Assembly: GCA_963977525.1 (NCBI GenBank)
Contig: CAXBPC010000023.1
Coordinates: 1 to 64,000 of the forward strand
Reading direction: 5' to 3'
Source of the DNA: Ancylomarina sp963977525
Lineage (GTDB): Bacteria > Bacteroidota > Bacteroidia > Bacteroidales > Marinifilaceae
Length of the DNA: 64,000 bases
Shown here: in pieces, positions 25,046 through 32,790 of the stretch
Layout of the letters: each line of letters begins with the position of its first letter
How positions within the stretch are numbered: the stretch's first letter is position 1
Position numbers and translations under genes: made by a program
The notes under the pieces: generated by a model
What the model saw: the letters and a program-made list of their open reading frames with translations, nothing else
What the model was told of the DNA's origin: nothing
Databases searched by the model: none

Positions 25046-25363
25046 ATGGAAGAGTATAGAACTCATAAAATATTTCGATCAAATCGGGATTTGAATCAGA
25101 AGGAGATCGAGAGAATGAAACAAGTTTGTTCTCAAATTCTGGGCTTAATCGAATTTCAGGTAGACTTAAACTCCATAAGTATTGAGTATTATAGTCACCT
25201 TCAAAGTTATGAGACCATAAAAGATGTTTTGGAAAAGGCTGGTTTTCACATTTTAAAAGCCCCAAAGAAGGGATTTTTTAATCGCTTCTTAAAGAAACTA
25301 GCTAAAGATAATAAAGATGCTTTTGGTGGCAAACCACTTGATTGTTGCGACTTGAATAAATGA
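25046..25363 (+). CDS. Small HMA-like (ferredoxin-fold) protein without the CxxC pair, 105 aa
   Basis: A charged N-terminus is followed by a beta-alpha-beta pattern (IEFQVDLNSISIEYYSHLQS, then ETIKDVLEKAGFHILKAP) that has the rhythm of heavy-metal-associated domains but lacks the metal-binding CxxC. The C-terminal tail is basic (KGFFNRFLKKLAKDNK) and ends DCCDLNK with a Cys-Cys pair that might bind metal. It is followed by a PII-like gene and then by PepSY and HMA genes, which supports a role in metal sensing or trafficking. The family identity is inferred. Confidence 0.6.
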   Translation: MEEYRTHKIFRSNRDLNQKEIERMKQVCSQILGLIEFQVDLNSISIEYYSHLQSYETIKDVLEKAGFHILKAPKKGFFNRFLKKLAKDNKDAFGGKPLDCCDLNK

Positions 25364-25468
25364 GTAGATAATTCAAGTTAAATGTGTCATAAAAACTAGC
25401 CATTTATATAACCAGCAAATATCATGGGGTTTATTGAAGGTTTTTAACTTAATTTAAAATTTAATCAA

Positions 25469-25807
25469 ATGAAATTAATTAAAGCATACATTCGGTATAG
25501 AATGGTTGGGCAGGTGTACGAAGCTTTAAAAACAGAAGGCTATGTTAGCATGACTTTTGTTGAATGTGAAGGTACAGGAAAATATTCTAATCATGAAAAA
25601 GCATATATAAGTGATAAATTTCCTGGCGATGCAAACCCTGTTATCAAACTGGAAATTCTCATTAAAAAGAAGGATACCTCACGTATCGTAGATTTAATTC
25701 GGAAGAGTGCTAGAACGGGATATCGTGGAGATGGTATGATTCTTATATCCAATGTGGAAAATGTTTTTAAAATCAGAACCGATGATGAAGGATTCGATGT
25801 GATATAA
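25469..25807 (+). CDS. PII-like signalling protein (GlnB/CutA superfamily), 112 aa
   Basis: A trimeric-type PII fold: MKLIKAYIRYRMVGQVYEAL at the start, a T-loop region of VECEGTGKYSNHEKAYISDK, and RTGYRGDGMILISNVENVFKIRT at the end, which matches the nucleotide-binding end of PII proteins. The standard uridylylation tyrosine in a GRGxQ setting is missing, so it is not a typical GlnB/GlnK. No ammonium-transporter gene is adjacent. PII-like proteins beside metal genes have been described in many bacteria. Here its neighbours are an HMA-like gene on the left and PepSY and HMA genes on the right. Confidence 0.75.
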   Translation: MKLIKAYIRYRMVGQVYEALKTEGYVSMTFVECEGTGKYSNHEKAYISDKFPGDANPVIKLEILIKKKDTSRIVDLIRKSARTGYRGDGMILISNVENVFKIRTDDEGFDVI

Positions 25808-25883
25808 TAGGTGAATATTTCAATTGAGGGCTACTTTCCTTAAGAAGATAATAAGTTCTACTTAAGGTATAAAAGAGATGTGA

Positions 25884-26061
25884 TTTAATCAATAGAATTC
25901 CTCGGGATCGACAGGAAAGTTTGAAAACCTAAGGTTTTCATAACGCTTAAAAAGCGTATTTTCTACTAATGAACAAGAGACAAGTCTCTTAAAAGGATAT
26001 CTCACGAAAGTGAGATTCCATTAAATACCTCGTGGGCTTGCCCCGGGGTTATTCATTAGAA
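25884..26061 (+). repeat. Multi-hairpin repeat element, copy 1 (178 bp)
   Basis: Shares its whole length with 32586-32778. It starts TTTAATCAATAGAATTCCTC and ends GGGGTTATTCATTAGAA. Hairpins in order: GAAAACC/GGTTTTC, ACGCTT/AAGCGT, AAGAGAC/GTCTCTT, ATCTCAC-GAAA-GTGAGAT, then a G+C-rich CCTCGTGGG...CCCCGGGG stem. It lies just upstream of the PepSY gene, in the same orientation as it. Confidence 0.8.
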
Positions 26062-26147
26062 GTGTAATTTCAGTTGTTGTTAAACTATCAGTTATATGTT
26101 TTCGTAGTAGTTAAGTTGAAAGCTCATATATGAAAAAAAATATTTGA

Positions 26148-26903
26148 ATGAAAATGAAATACCCATTGATGTATTATTACAGAAAAATCCATCGCTATTT
26201 TGGTGTTGTTATTGGGATTCAATTCCTTCTTTGGACTCTAGGTGGCCTATTCTTTGCCTGGAGTGATATGGATCAAATTCATGGAGATAATAATCGCAAA
26301 CCAATTAGTTTAATTAGTGATTTGGAAAATTGGAAATCTCCATCTGATGCTTTTAAAGAAATATCAAAGATTTCAAAAATAGATTCTATTGTTTCAATGA
26401 AAACAATTAATTTCTTGAATCACCCACACTACCAAGTGCGTTATTATGAAGGTTCTCAAAAGAAATTTGCTTTAGTCGACGTAAAGTCTAACTCAATTAA
26501 AGATCTCATAAGTGAGAAAGAGGCGATTGATCTTGCCAAAGAGGCATTTACTCCAGAATCAGAAATTGATAAAGTTGAATATATAGACAAAGGCTCAATA
26601 AGTAAGCATCACGAATACCGTGGACGACCATTACCTGCCTATGCGATAAGTTTCTCTATAGATCCTGAAACTGTTGTTTACATTAGTGCAGAATATGGAC
26701 AACTTGTTACGATTCGTAATTCTAATTGGAGAATTTTCGATTTTTTATGGATGATGCACACCATGGATTATGAAAGTAGAGACAATATTGGAAACACATT
26801 GTTGAAGTTCTTTTCAATATTTGGACTCATTACAATTTTAAGCGGTTTTCTCATCTATTTTAAATCAATGAGACGATTAAGCTTTAAGAAACCTTTCAAG
26901 TAA
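26148..26903 (+). CDS. PepSY-associated membrane protein, 251 aa
   Basis: The pattern is typical of the PepSY/PiuB iron-related family: the N-terminal YYRKIHRYFGVVIGIQFLLWTLGGLFFAW with a membrane helix near 15-37, a periplasmic PepSY-type domain (about 80-195), then WRIFDFLWMMHTMDY and a final helix (about 217-238). Histidines in IHRYFG and MMHTMDY could be metal or haem ligands. These proteins are linked to iron or copper uptake and ferric reduction. It lies with HMA genes. It is short (two membrane segments) compared with the full-length PiuB type, which usually has more. Confidence 0.8.
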   Translation: MKMKYPLMYYYRKIHRYFGVVIGIQFLLWTLGGLFFAWSDMDQIHGDNNRKPISLISDLENWKSPSDAFKEISKISKIDSIVSMKTINFLNHPHYQVRYYEGSQKKFALVDVKSNSIKDLISEKEAIDLAKEAFTPESEIDKVEYIDKGSISKHHEYRGRPLPAYAISFSIDPETVVYISAEYGQLVTIRNSNWRIFDFLWMMHTMDYESRDNIGNTLLKFFSIFGLITILSGFLIYFKSMRRLSFKKPFK

Positions 26904-27034
26904 TTATATCGTAAATCAACTATATTATTTTAGAGTGATACATCTTGTTAAAAATTTCTTAAAGGTTTTATTAAAAGACAAATATATCTTATATTGTGTT
27001 TGTTGTTTAATCGGGATAACTAAAGGCGTAGACT

Positions 27035-27370
27035 ATGAAAGCAAGAAATGTCGTTTTAATCATTGTTTTATTACTCGGAGTAAATCAGCTTAAAGCTCAA
27101 AATGAAACTGAAAAATTCAGGGTTCTAGGTAAGTGCAATACTTGTGAAGAGAGAATAGAAAAAGCTGCTAAATCAGTAGATGGTGTTCAAACTGCTGATT
27201 GGAATAGAAAGACTAAAGTGATTGAGATTGTATTCGATAAAAAGAAAACAAATTTGCATAAAATTCACATGGCCATTATAAAAGCTGGTTATGATACGGA
27301 TAAACACAAAGCTAAATCGAAAGCTTATCATCATTTGCCTGGCTGTTGTAAGTTTGATAGACCAGAATAA
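27035..27370 (+). CDS. Secreted heavy-metal-associated (HMA) domain protein, 111 aa
   Basis: A metal-binding protein with a signal peptide (MKARNVVLIIVLLLGVNQLKA) that sends it to the periplasm. The HMA core is FRVLGKCNTCEERIEKAAKS, with the C-x-x-C metal site (Cys34 and Cys37), then VQTADWNRKTKVIEIVFD and a second helix. A second potential site lies in the tail: AYHHLPGCCKF, with His-His and Cys-Cys. It is likely a copper, mercury or silver binder in the periplasm. It closes the metal group and lies directly before a ClC relic. Confidence 0.85.
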   Translation: MKARNVVLIIVLLLGVNQLKAQNETEKFRVLGKCNTCEERIEKAAKSVDGVQTADWNRKTKVIEIVFDKKKTNLHKIHMAIIKAGYDTDKHKAKSKAYHHLPGCCKFDRPE

Positions 27371-27389
27371 CAATACCTCTTAAGGATAA

Positions 27390-27590
27390 ATGGAAGGGAT
27401 AGAGCTAAGCTTTATCCCTTTTTTAATCAATAAACTCTTCGGTATAGCCTGTAGTCCTTATGTGGCTATTGCTTGTATTGCTGCTTACTTAATTTCAGGC
27501 CATCATGGCATTTATCGTGCACAAGTTATAGGCGATGCTAAAACAGCCACCAAGCTACGCGACACTGGCAAATCTTTAGGTGAAATCTAA
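27390..27590 (+). pseudogene. C-terminal relic of a ClC-type chloride channel
   Basis: The frame encodes KLFGIACSPYVAIACIAAYL and ISGHHGIYRAQ, followed by a hydrophilic tail. This matches the final helix region of ClC-type voltage-gated chloride channels (ACSPYxAxA...AYLxSGHxGIYxAQ). All the preceding membrane helices are missing, so it is a 5'-truncated fragment. Whether it is still translated as a 66-residue peptide is unknown. Confidence 0.65.
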
Positions 27591-27702
27591 TAAAGATGAT
27601 TGAAAGATTCAGTTATTCTATCCCGACCAGCCAGGTTTATTTGCATCTTTTTAGTCAAACTAAAAGCATTTCAGATTTCAATAAATAGGATAGCAATATC
27701 AA

Positions 27703-27738
27703 AAGCCCAATCCCGATAAACGAATCAGGATTGGGCTT
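27703..27738 (-). terminator. Hairpin terminator, bidirectional
   Basis: AAGCCCAATCC (27703-27713) pairs perfectly with GGATTGGGCTT (27728-27738). On the minus strand TTTTGATATT follows, so it serves the DUF6261-like gene at 27846-28580. Confidence 0.7.
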
Positions 27739-27845
27739 CTAAATTTAGGACTGTGCTATTCTCCAAATCGGACAGTAGCGAAAGATTATCAGTAAATCTT
27801 TAAAAGAAATGGAAAACACATATACAGTCCCTTCGAGACGATTAG

Positions 27846-28580
27846 TTAATCGTTTTGAGCCTCTTCAACAAGATCCTCTTTTTCGTTTAATGAGTTAGAC
27901 AAACGTGCGCTTGCCATGCTTTTTGCTATATGGTTGTTAATCTGTTCAATCAAATCCTTAAGAGCAGGATTGGCTGTTGCCTGGTTTTGCAGTTCAATCA
28001 TGCTTAATAGCGATTTATTTGCATTAATCAGCGGCTTACGCGTATCGCCAATGGTATTTGTATTGGTGTCGGTTTGCTCTACCCGTTGCTGCCCCAAAGC
28101 CTTGTAGTCTTGCTGAGCGCTTTCCATTTCGGCAAGCCAGTTTGTGGCCTCAATGGTGGTAATGGCAGTAGAGTAGGGCTCCGTTTTTAAATCTCCAATG
28201 AGGTTATCCAGAGCTGCCGATTCTTCGGCATTGGCCATACGATACAAATCGCCACCATAACGATGAATCACGCGATCAATCTTTTTAGCCTCTTCGTGCC
28301 ATGCTGCATCTTTTCGGTATTGGCATGCAGCAATATAGCTCTTAAAACCAATGAAGCGATGATCTCTGTTTTGATCTGCCTGATTTAACTTTTGAGTTAA
28401 GGGATCAACATGATCACGTTTTAAAGCTAAATCGAAATCCGCAAACTTGGCTATTGTAAGATCTTGAAAGACCTTTAAGCCCAATTCGGCAACTGTAGTT
28501 TTGCCTACAATGCTAATAATGCCTTTAATAAAAGTAAATAGGGCATTGTTCGAGAACAGGTAATATGATATTTTTTTCAT
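27846..28580 (-). CDS. DUF6261-like helical protein, second copy, 244 aa
   Basis: A paralog of 8589-9323, with QNRDHRFIGFKSYIAACQYR, KDAAWHEEAKKIDRVIHRYGG and a following W-x-x-E-M-E segment in the same order. Mostly helical and soluble. The N-terminus (MKKISYYLFSNNALFTFIKG) is hydrophobic but not a clear signal peptide. A 41-bp hairpin array lies upstream (28859-29146 on the plus numbering, 5' of this minus-strand gene), as for the other paralog. The C-terminal portion carries an acidic tail (NEKEDLVEEAQND). No function is known to me. Confidence 0.65.
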   Translation of the reverse strand: MKKISYYLFSNNALFTFIKGIISIVGKTTVAELGLKVFQDLTIAKFADFDLALKRDHVDPLTQKLNQADQNRDHRFIGFKSYIAACQYRKDAAWHEEAKKIDRVIHRYGGDLYRMANAEESAALDNLIGDLKTEPYSTAITTIEATNWLAEMESAQQDYKALGQQRVEQTDTNTNTIGDTRKPLINANKSLLSMIELQNQATANPALKDLIEQINNHIAKSMASARLSNSLNEKEDLVEEAQND

Positions 28581-28858
28581 CTATTTTAATTTTATATTTT
28601 TTTGATACGACTTGTCCCGCTTTTCGGGATAAGCTACCAGCCCATAAGCATCCTCAAATCTGTTGTGAGGCCACAATAGGGCAGGTATTTTAATTTAAAG
28701 TTTTGTTTTCTCCGCTTTTTTTGGAGCCGTCCAAATGACTGAGGGGTGTTTAACTAGTTGTTGTTTTATGAATAAGCCCTGTGAAATGCAGCAAACTCTT
28801 GTGTTTTAAATAATGAAAGCTTAAAGAATAGGGGCGAATGTTGTACTCATGTCTCATT

Positions 28859-29146
28859 TTTTTTGAAAACTGAGCTCGCACAGATGCTTGAGTGAAAAAC
28901 TAATTTCGCAAAGTGCTTAGCACGGCTGCATGTTCAAAAACTAATTTCGAAAATGACTGTGACCACCAGTCGAAATGATTTTCCAAATTGAAAAATCGCT
29001 TAGCACGCCTGCAGGCTTAAAAACCTTTTTTTAAAAGGGCTTTGATCGTTTGCATAGCCATAAACTAATTTCGAAAACGACAGTGCTTACCTGTCGCGAT
29101 GCTTTTTCAGATTAAAAAATGACTTTGCATACCGAGCAGGTACATT
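28859..29146. repeat. 41-bp array of variable hairpins, about seven units, upstream of a DUF6261-like gene
   Basis: Units start at about 28859, 28900, 28941, 28982, 29024, 29065 and 29106. Three begin with CTAATTTCG (28900, 28941, 29065). Most unit centres contain a different stem: GTGC/GCAC, GACTG/CAGTC, GCCTGCAGGC, GGCT/AGCC, CGACAG/CTGTCG, TACC/GGTA. A-rich linkers (AAAAA) separate them. The 11-mer GCACGGCTGCA at 28920-28930 also occurs in the first array at 8389-8399. It lies 280 bp upstream of the gene's start on the minus strand. Confidence 0.7.
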
Positions 29147-29639
29147 TATCCAAATCCAAAAGCTTTCAAGCTTATGTTTGCTTACATTTTTCGGATTCCC
29201 ATCTCAAAGGGAACTTACTTGTATGTGTTTTCCAAACTTGTCAAAGAACCTTTATCGCTTAAGGCAGAAAGGCGTACCTCCCATATGGAGATGTGCTTAA
29301 TGGCATAAGTGATTTTTATTTTACCGATATGGTTTATTAAAGTTAAATAAAACATTTTAAGATTCTGTTTGTCAAATCTGTCAAGTTGCTTTATACTCCC
29401 TTTTAGATTAATTCTTAATAATATGTTTGGGATTTTTAAATAACACAAAAGCCTTCACGATATAATATCTGCAATTAAAATGTTAGACGATGGCTTTCTG
29501 ATTTGAGTTATATGCTAGGGAGGAGGTATCGTTTAGGAATAAAATACGATACTCAGGCAATTTTAAACTTCAAATAATTGGAGAGATGTTAAAACCGTAA
29601 GGAGGCTACATGAAGTTTAAGCAATTTTCAAAAATAAAA
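29147..29639. other. Intergenic stretch after the array
   Basis: About 490 nt with no supported gene. A further AAGCTTTCAAGCTT hairpin near 29160 could be a decayed eighth unit of the array. The region near 29550-29635 has an inverted TTAAACTTCA/TGAAGTTTAA pair. Confidence 0.35.
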
Positions 29640-29669
29640 AGAGCCTTTATCTGAATGGATAAAGGCTCT
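29640..29669 (-). terminator. Intrinsic terminator of the ATP-grasp gene
   Basis: AGAGCCTTTATC (29640-29651) pairs perfectly with GATAAAGGCTCT (29658-29669). Read leftward it is followed by TTTTTATTTTT. It lies 23 bp beyond the stop of the ATP-grasp gene. Confidence 0.85.
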
Positions 29670-29692
29670 CTTCTTTTATAATGCTGTTAAGC

Positions 29693-30856
29693 TTATTTCT
29701 GTACTACAAATTCTTTTAACCGAGATGTTAAGATATTCTCAATCTCAATAAAATCAACTTTTTTACTTTGTGTAAATAGCATCCCGAAAATAGAGTAGGT
29801 TTCATAATCGGTTTTGCGTAATTCTAAGGGATTAGAGAATTGTTTTAGGAGTTTCTCGTAATCAAACTTAAGAATATCTTCTACTGGCACACCTGTTGAG
29901 TTATCAAGGATAATTAAGCTGTAGATATCCTCATCCATCTCATTTAATGTCTCATCCCAATCAGGTTGAATGTTGTTTAAAAAGCAGTGGTAAGGGTTTA
30001 AACCAGTCGCCTTATTTGTCAGGTCAGCAGTAGTACACCAACCTCCAAATCGCATTGGGTTAACCTCAATAGGAACTAATTTTTCATTATCATCTACACG
30101 AACTTCAATATGTACAGGGAAATTCCTGATATCAGCTTGTTTGCCTAATGCTTCAACAAACTGAGTGAATTGAGATAAATAAGTTTGAATTAACTCTTTT
30201 GAAGTATAATAAACGCGATCGCTCACATCTTTTTCAGAGGCAAATAAGTGTTTTGAAATCCCAAGAATAACAGCTTCACCATTTTCATCGAAATAGGCAT
30301 CAAAAGCAAATTCATCACCTTCAATTACTTCTTCTATTATAAAAGATGAGGCATTTACGACTTCAATAGGGAATACAGCTTTTGCATCAGTAAATTCTTT
30401 AAGAATCTCCTCCTTAACTTTAAACCATTCTTGTACGTTAACAACCTTGTGTACACCTAAACTTAAGAAACCAACGGCTGGTTTGATGATAAATGGCATA
30501 GGTAGCTCTTTCAAATCAAGCTGATCAAGATCTTGAAGTGATATCTCCTTGAAAAAGAAATCGGGGTAAATGCTCTTCATTAATTTTCTAAATTCAACCT
30601 TATCTTTAAAAAGGTTGATGTACTCTGGAAGCTTAGTAAATGCGAGATTATTTATTACCCAATTAATGGAGTTCTCAGAATTAGTGTATAATCGACTATT
30701 GGGCTCATTCTTAAATTGCTGAATAATTTCGTTAGAGCTTGCTAAAGAAATTTCACCATTTTTGATAACGTCGCCTGTATCAATGGCTGGAATATTATAT
30801 TTTGAAATTGTATCTTTTAGAAATTGGGAAACGTAGGGTTTATCTAATAATATCAT
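29693..30856 (-). CDS. ATP-grasp domain ligase, 387 aa
   Basis: ATP-grasp enzymes join a carboxylate, activated as an acyl phosphate, to an amine or thiol. The nucleotide-binding elements are visible: PMPFIIKPAVGFLSLGVHKV near 120-140, FIIEEVIEGDEFAFDAYF near 180, and HIEVRVDD...PIEVNPMRFGG near 245-265 with the metal-binding E and N. It lies alone, with its own terminator. The start is set at the ATG at 30856 (MILLDKPYVS); a longer frame begins only with GTG at 30937. The substrate is unknown; peptide or amino-acid ligation is a guess from the family. Confidence 0.8.
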   Translation of the reverse strand: MILLDKPYVSQFLKDTISKYNIPAIDTGDVIKNGEISLASSNEIIQQFKNEPNSRLYTNSENSINWVINNLAFTKLPEYINLFKDKVEFRKLMKSIYPDFFFKEISLQDLDQLDLKELPMPFIIKPAVGFLSLGVHKVVNVQEWFKVKEEILKEFTDAKAVFPIEVVNASSFIIEEVIEGDEFAFDAYFDENGEAVILGISKHLFASEKDVSDRVYYTSKELIQTYLSQFTQFVEALGKQADIRNFPVHIEVRVDDNEKLVPIEVNPMRFGGWCTTADLTNKATGLNPYHCFLNNIQPDWDETLNEMDEDIYSLIILDNSTGVPVEDILKFDYEKLLKQFSNPLELRKTDYETYSIFGMLFTQSKKVDFIEIENILTSRLKEFVVQK

Positions 30857-30937
30857 GTGTTTATAGCTAGAAATTTTAAAGGCGATTTGAATTTCTGATA
30901 AAGCTACAAATTTTGTATTTGAAAACTGCAGCTCCAC

Positions 30938-31194
30938 ATGAAGTCTTATCCTGAGATATTATAAATTTACTCATGAGAAAAAAAACAATTGGAAGGGCAA
31001 ACCTTATAATATAGAGGATGATTTATAGAATTTGAACCCAGTGATAAGGCCTTTTGTTTCACATTATAAAAGCTAGCTTAAACATCCATTATCGAACTTC
31101 CTGTCAGAGTATAGTAATGGCATCGATTAACAGTAAATAGGTGACGTTTTGTCTGTTTTTGAAATGAAATATACCTATAAATCAATTGATTATC
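30938..31194. other. Divergent intergenic stretch
   Basis: Between the ATP-grasp gene and the porin promoter I see no gene and no strong hairpin. It should hold the leftward promoter of the ATP-grasp gene. Confidence 0.35.
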
Positions 31195-31224
31195 TTGCGG
31201 GGGAGTAATTAATAATTACCTTTG
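31195..31224 (+). promoter_or_regulatory. Bacteroidota-type promoter of the porin/ProVWX locus
   Basis: TTG at 31195-31197, exactly 19 nt, then TACCTTTG at 31217-31224, a full match to TAnnTTTG. Transcription would start near 31230, leaving a leader of about 200 nt before the porin ATG at 31430. Confidence 0.65.
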
Positions 31225-31359
31225 TCCGCTATGGGATTAAAACCAAGTGAACTTCACAACAAAAGGAATACCAGAATCTATAGCTTTCAGTTTCTTATTT
31301 TCAGAGTTCTGTCAGATAAATTCCTCCCTCCATCCTATAATTAAGCATACCTATATATT

Positions 31360-31371
31360 CGTTTTAAAACG
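31360..31371. promoter_or_regulatory. 12-bp palindrome in the porin leader (possible operator)
   Basis: CGTTTTAAAACG is a perfect palindrome within the 200-nt leader, 59 bp before the porin start. It may be a repressor site of the osmolyte locus or a chance AT-rich palindrome. Confidence 0.3.
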
Positions 31372-31429
31372 GATACTCAATTGCATGTAATCAATATTCT
31401 GTATGTATATATTCATCTAATTAATATTT

Positions 31430-32590
31430 ATGTTTTATTTAAAAACGTGGATGGGAATTTGTTTCCTTATGTCCACTATTTGCGTTTCTGCACAGGAGAA
31501 ACCTGTTGTTGAAATTGGCGGTGCATTACGATTTAATTACAATTATTCTACTTGGAAAGATGCACAACAAAAACGTGGCGGCGATTTGGGTTTCGATGTA
31601 TTCCGATTAAATGCAAAAGCAAAATACAAAGGCTTAAAATTAAATGCAGAATACCGGTTTTATTCCGAAGGTTTTGGCGGAGCCATGTTGAAACAAGGTT
31701 GGATTGCCTACGATTTTAATGAAAACGACGAACTGCAATTTGGTTTAACTCAAGTGCCTTTTGGCATCACAAAATACAATTCAAACTCTTGGTTCTTTAG
31801 CTTAAACTACTATGTTGGTTTAGAAGATGATCATGACATGGGACTAAAGTATACGCATCAGGGAGAAAAATGGGACTACAGTGTAGCCTTCTTCAAAAAT
31901 GCAGAAGAACTTCGCTTTGGAAATACTTCCGATGTATCCAACAGCCGTTATTCTTATGATGTTGGTTCAATTAATAATAGTAACGGCGAGCTGATTCTCA
32001 GAAATAAAGAGGTGAATCAACTGAATGGAGATTTGTCTTATAAAATCAATAATACAAATGCAAAACACCGTATGGGTGTATCTGCACAATATGGAGGCCT
32101 GTTCAATCTAGATACCGAAGAAACTGGAAACCGATATGCCCTTGCTGCCTATTACGAGTTGAAAGCCGGCAAATTAGGTGTAAAAGCTCAGATAGCCAAT
32201 TACAAAAACAGTCCTGAGAATCCAGATGGTGAACGAGATGATGTTGTTGCTATGACTGCTTATGGTGCACCTTATCTGGTTGCTGCCGAAGCTAGCATAT
32301 ATACACTTGGATTAAGTTATTCTATCCCTCTAGAATGGGGTCCTGTATCGAGTGTTGTTATCTATAACGATTTTGGTTACATGGATAAAGCTGAAAGCAG
32401 TTTCGAAAGTTCCATGATGAATGTAACCGGTGCCATGTTTACCGCAGGTAATATCTACACCTATGTCGATATGGCTGCTGGTAAAAATCAGCCTTGGTTA
32501 GGATCTCAATGGACGGGTGCTTTGGCTGAAGGAACTCCTGATGCTGACTGGGAAATGCGTTTCAATATTAATGTAGGCTATTACTTTTAA
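31430..32590 (+). CDS. Outer-membrane porin-like beta-barrel, 386 aa
   Basis: A signal peptide (MFYLKTWMGICFLMSTICVSA) is followed by alternating amphipathic strands. These include VEIGGALRFNYNYSTW, FRLNAKAKYKGLKLNAEYRF and FGITKYNSNSWFFSLNYYVG, and the protein ends in WEMRFNINVGYYF with a terminal aromatic, as outer-membrane barrels do. It resembles phosphate- or carbohydrate-selective porin families. It lies directly before ProVWX with a shared direction, so it may let the osmolyte pass the outer membrane. The promoter with its long leader lies upstream. A multi-hairpin repeat begins right at its stop codon. Confidence 0.85.
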   Translation: MFYLKTWMGICFLMSTICVSAQEKPVVEIGGALRFNYNYSTWKDAQQKRGGDLGFDVFRLNAKAKYKGLKLNAEYRFYSEGFGGAMLKQGWIAYDFNENDELQFGLTQVPFGITKYNSNSWFFSLNYYVGLEDDHDMGLKYTHQGEKWDYSVAFFKNAEELRFGNTSDVSNSRYSYDVGSINNSNGELILRNKEVNQLNGDLSYKINNTNAKHRMGVSAQYGGLFNLDTEETGNRYALAAYYELKAGKLGVKAQIANYKNSPENPDGERDDVVAMTAYGAPYLVAAEASIYTLGLSYSIPLEWGPVSSVVIYNDFGYMDKAESSFESSMMNVTGAMFTAGNIYTYVDMAAGKNQPWLGSQWTGALAEGTPDADWEMRFNINVGYYF

Positions 32591-32778
32591 TCAATAGAAT
32601 TCCTCGAGGCTTGCCTCGGGGTTAAAAAGGAAAATTTGAAAACCTTAGATTTCCAGAACGCTTTTTAAAAGTTTATATTTACTAAAGGTTGAGAGGCTTT
32701 CCTCTTAAAAACGCTTATCTCACGAAAGTGAGATGCCATTAAATACCTCTTGGGCTTGCCCGGGGTTGTTTATTAGAA
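32586..32778 (+). repeat. Multi-hairpin repeat element, copy 2 (193 bp)
   Basis: Matches 25884-26061 and starts at the porin stop codon. The ATCTCAC-GAAA-GTGAGAT hairpin is unchanged. The neighbouring stem has changed from AAGAGAC/GTCTCTT to AGAGG/CCTCT while still pairing. The first two stems have decayed. It ends CGGGGTTGTTTATTAGAA, 12 bp before the proV start. Its position suggests it sits inside the porin-proVWX transcript. Confidence 0.8.
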
Positions 32779-32790
32779 ATTTGAGATGTT

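Noticed and set aside
25469..25807. Classical GlnB/GlnK nitrogen regulator
   Set aside because: The T-loop lacks the usual uridylylation setting and there is no amtB gene; described as PII-like only.
28859..29146. Considered a CRISPR array or integron attC cluster
   Set aside because: No identical repeats, no cas or integrase gene, and no attC R-box pattern; the variable hairpins are better described as they stand.
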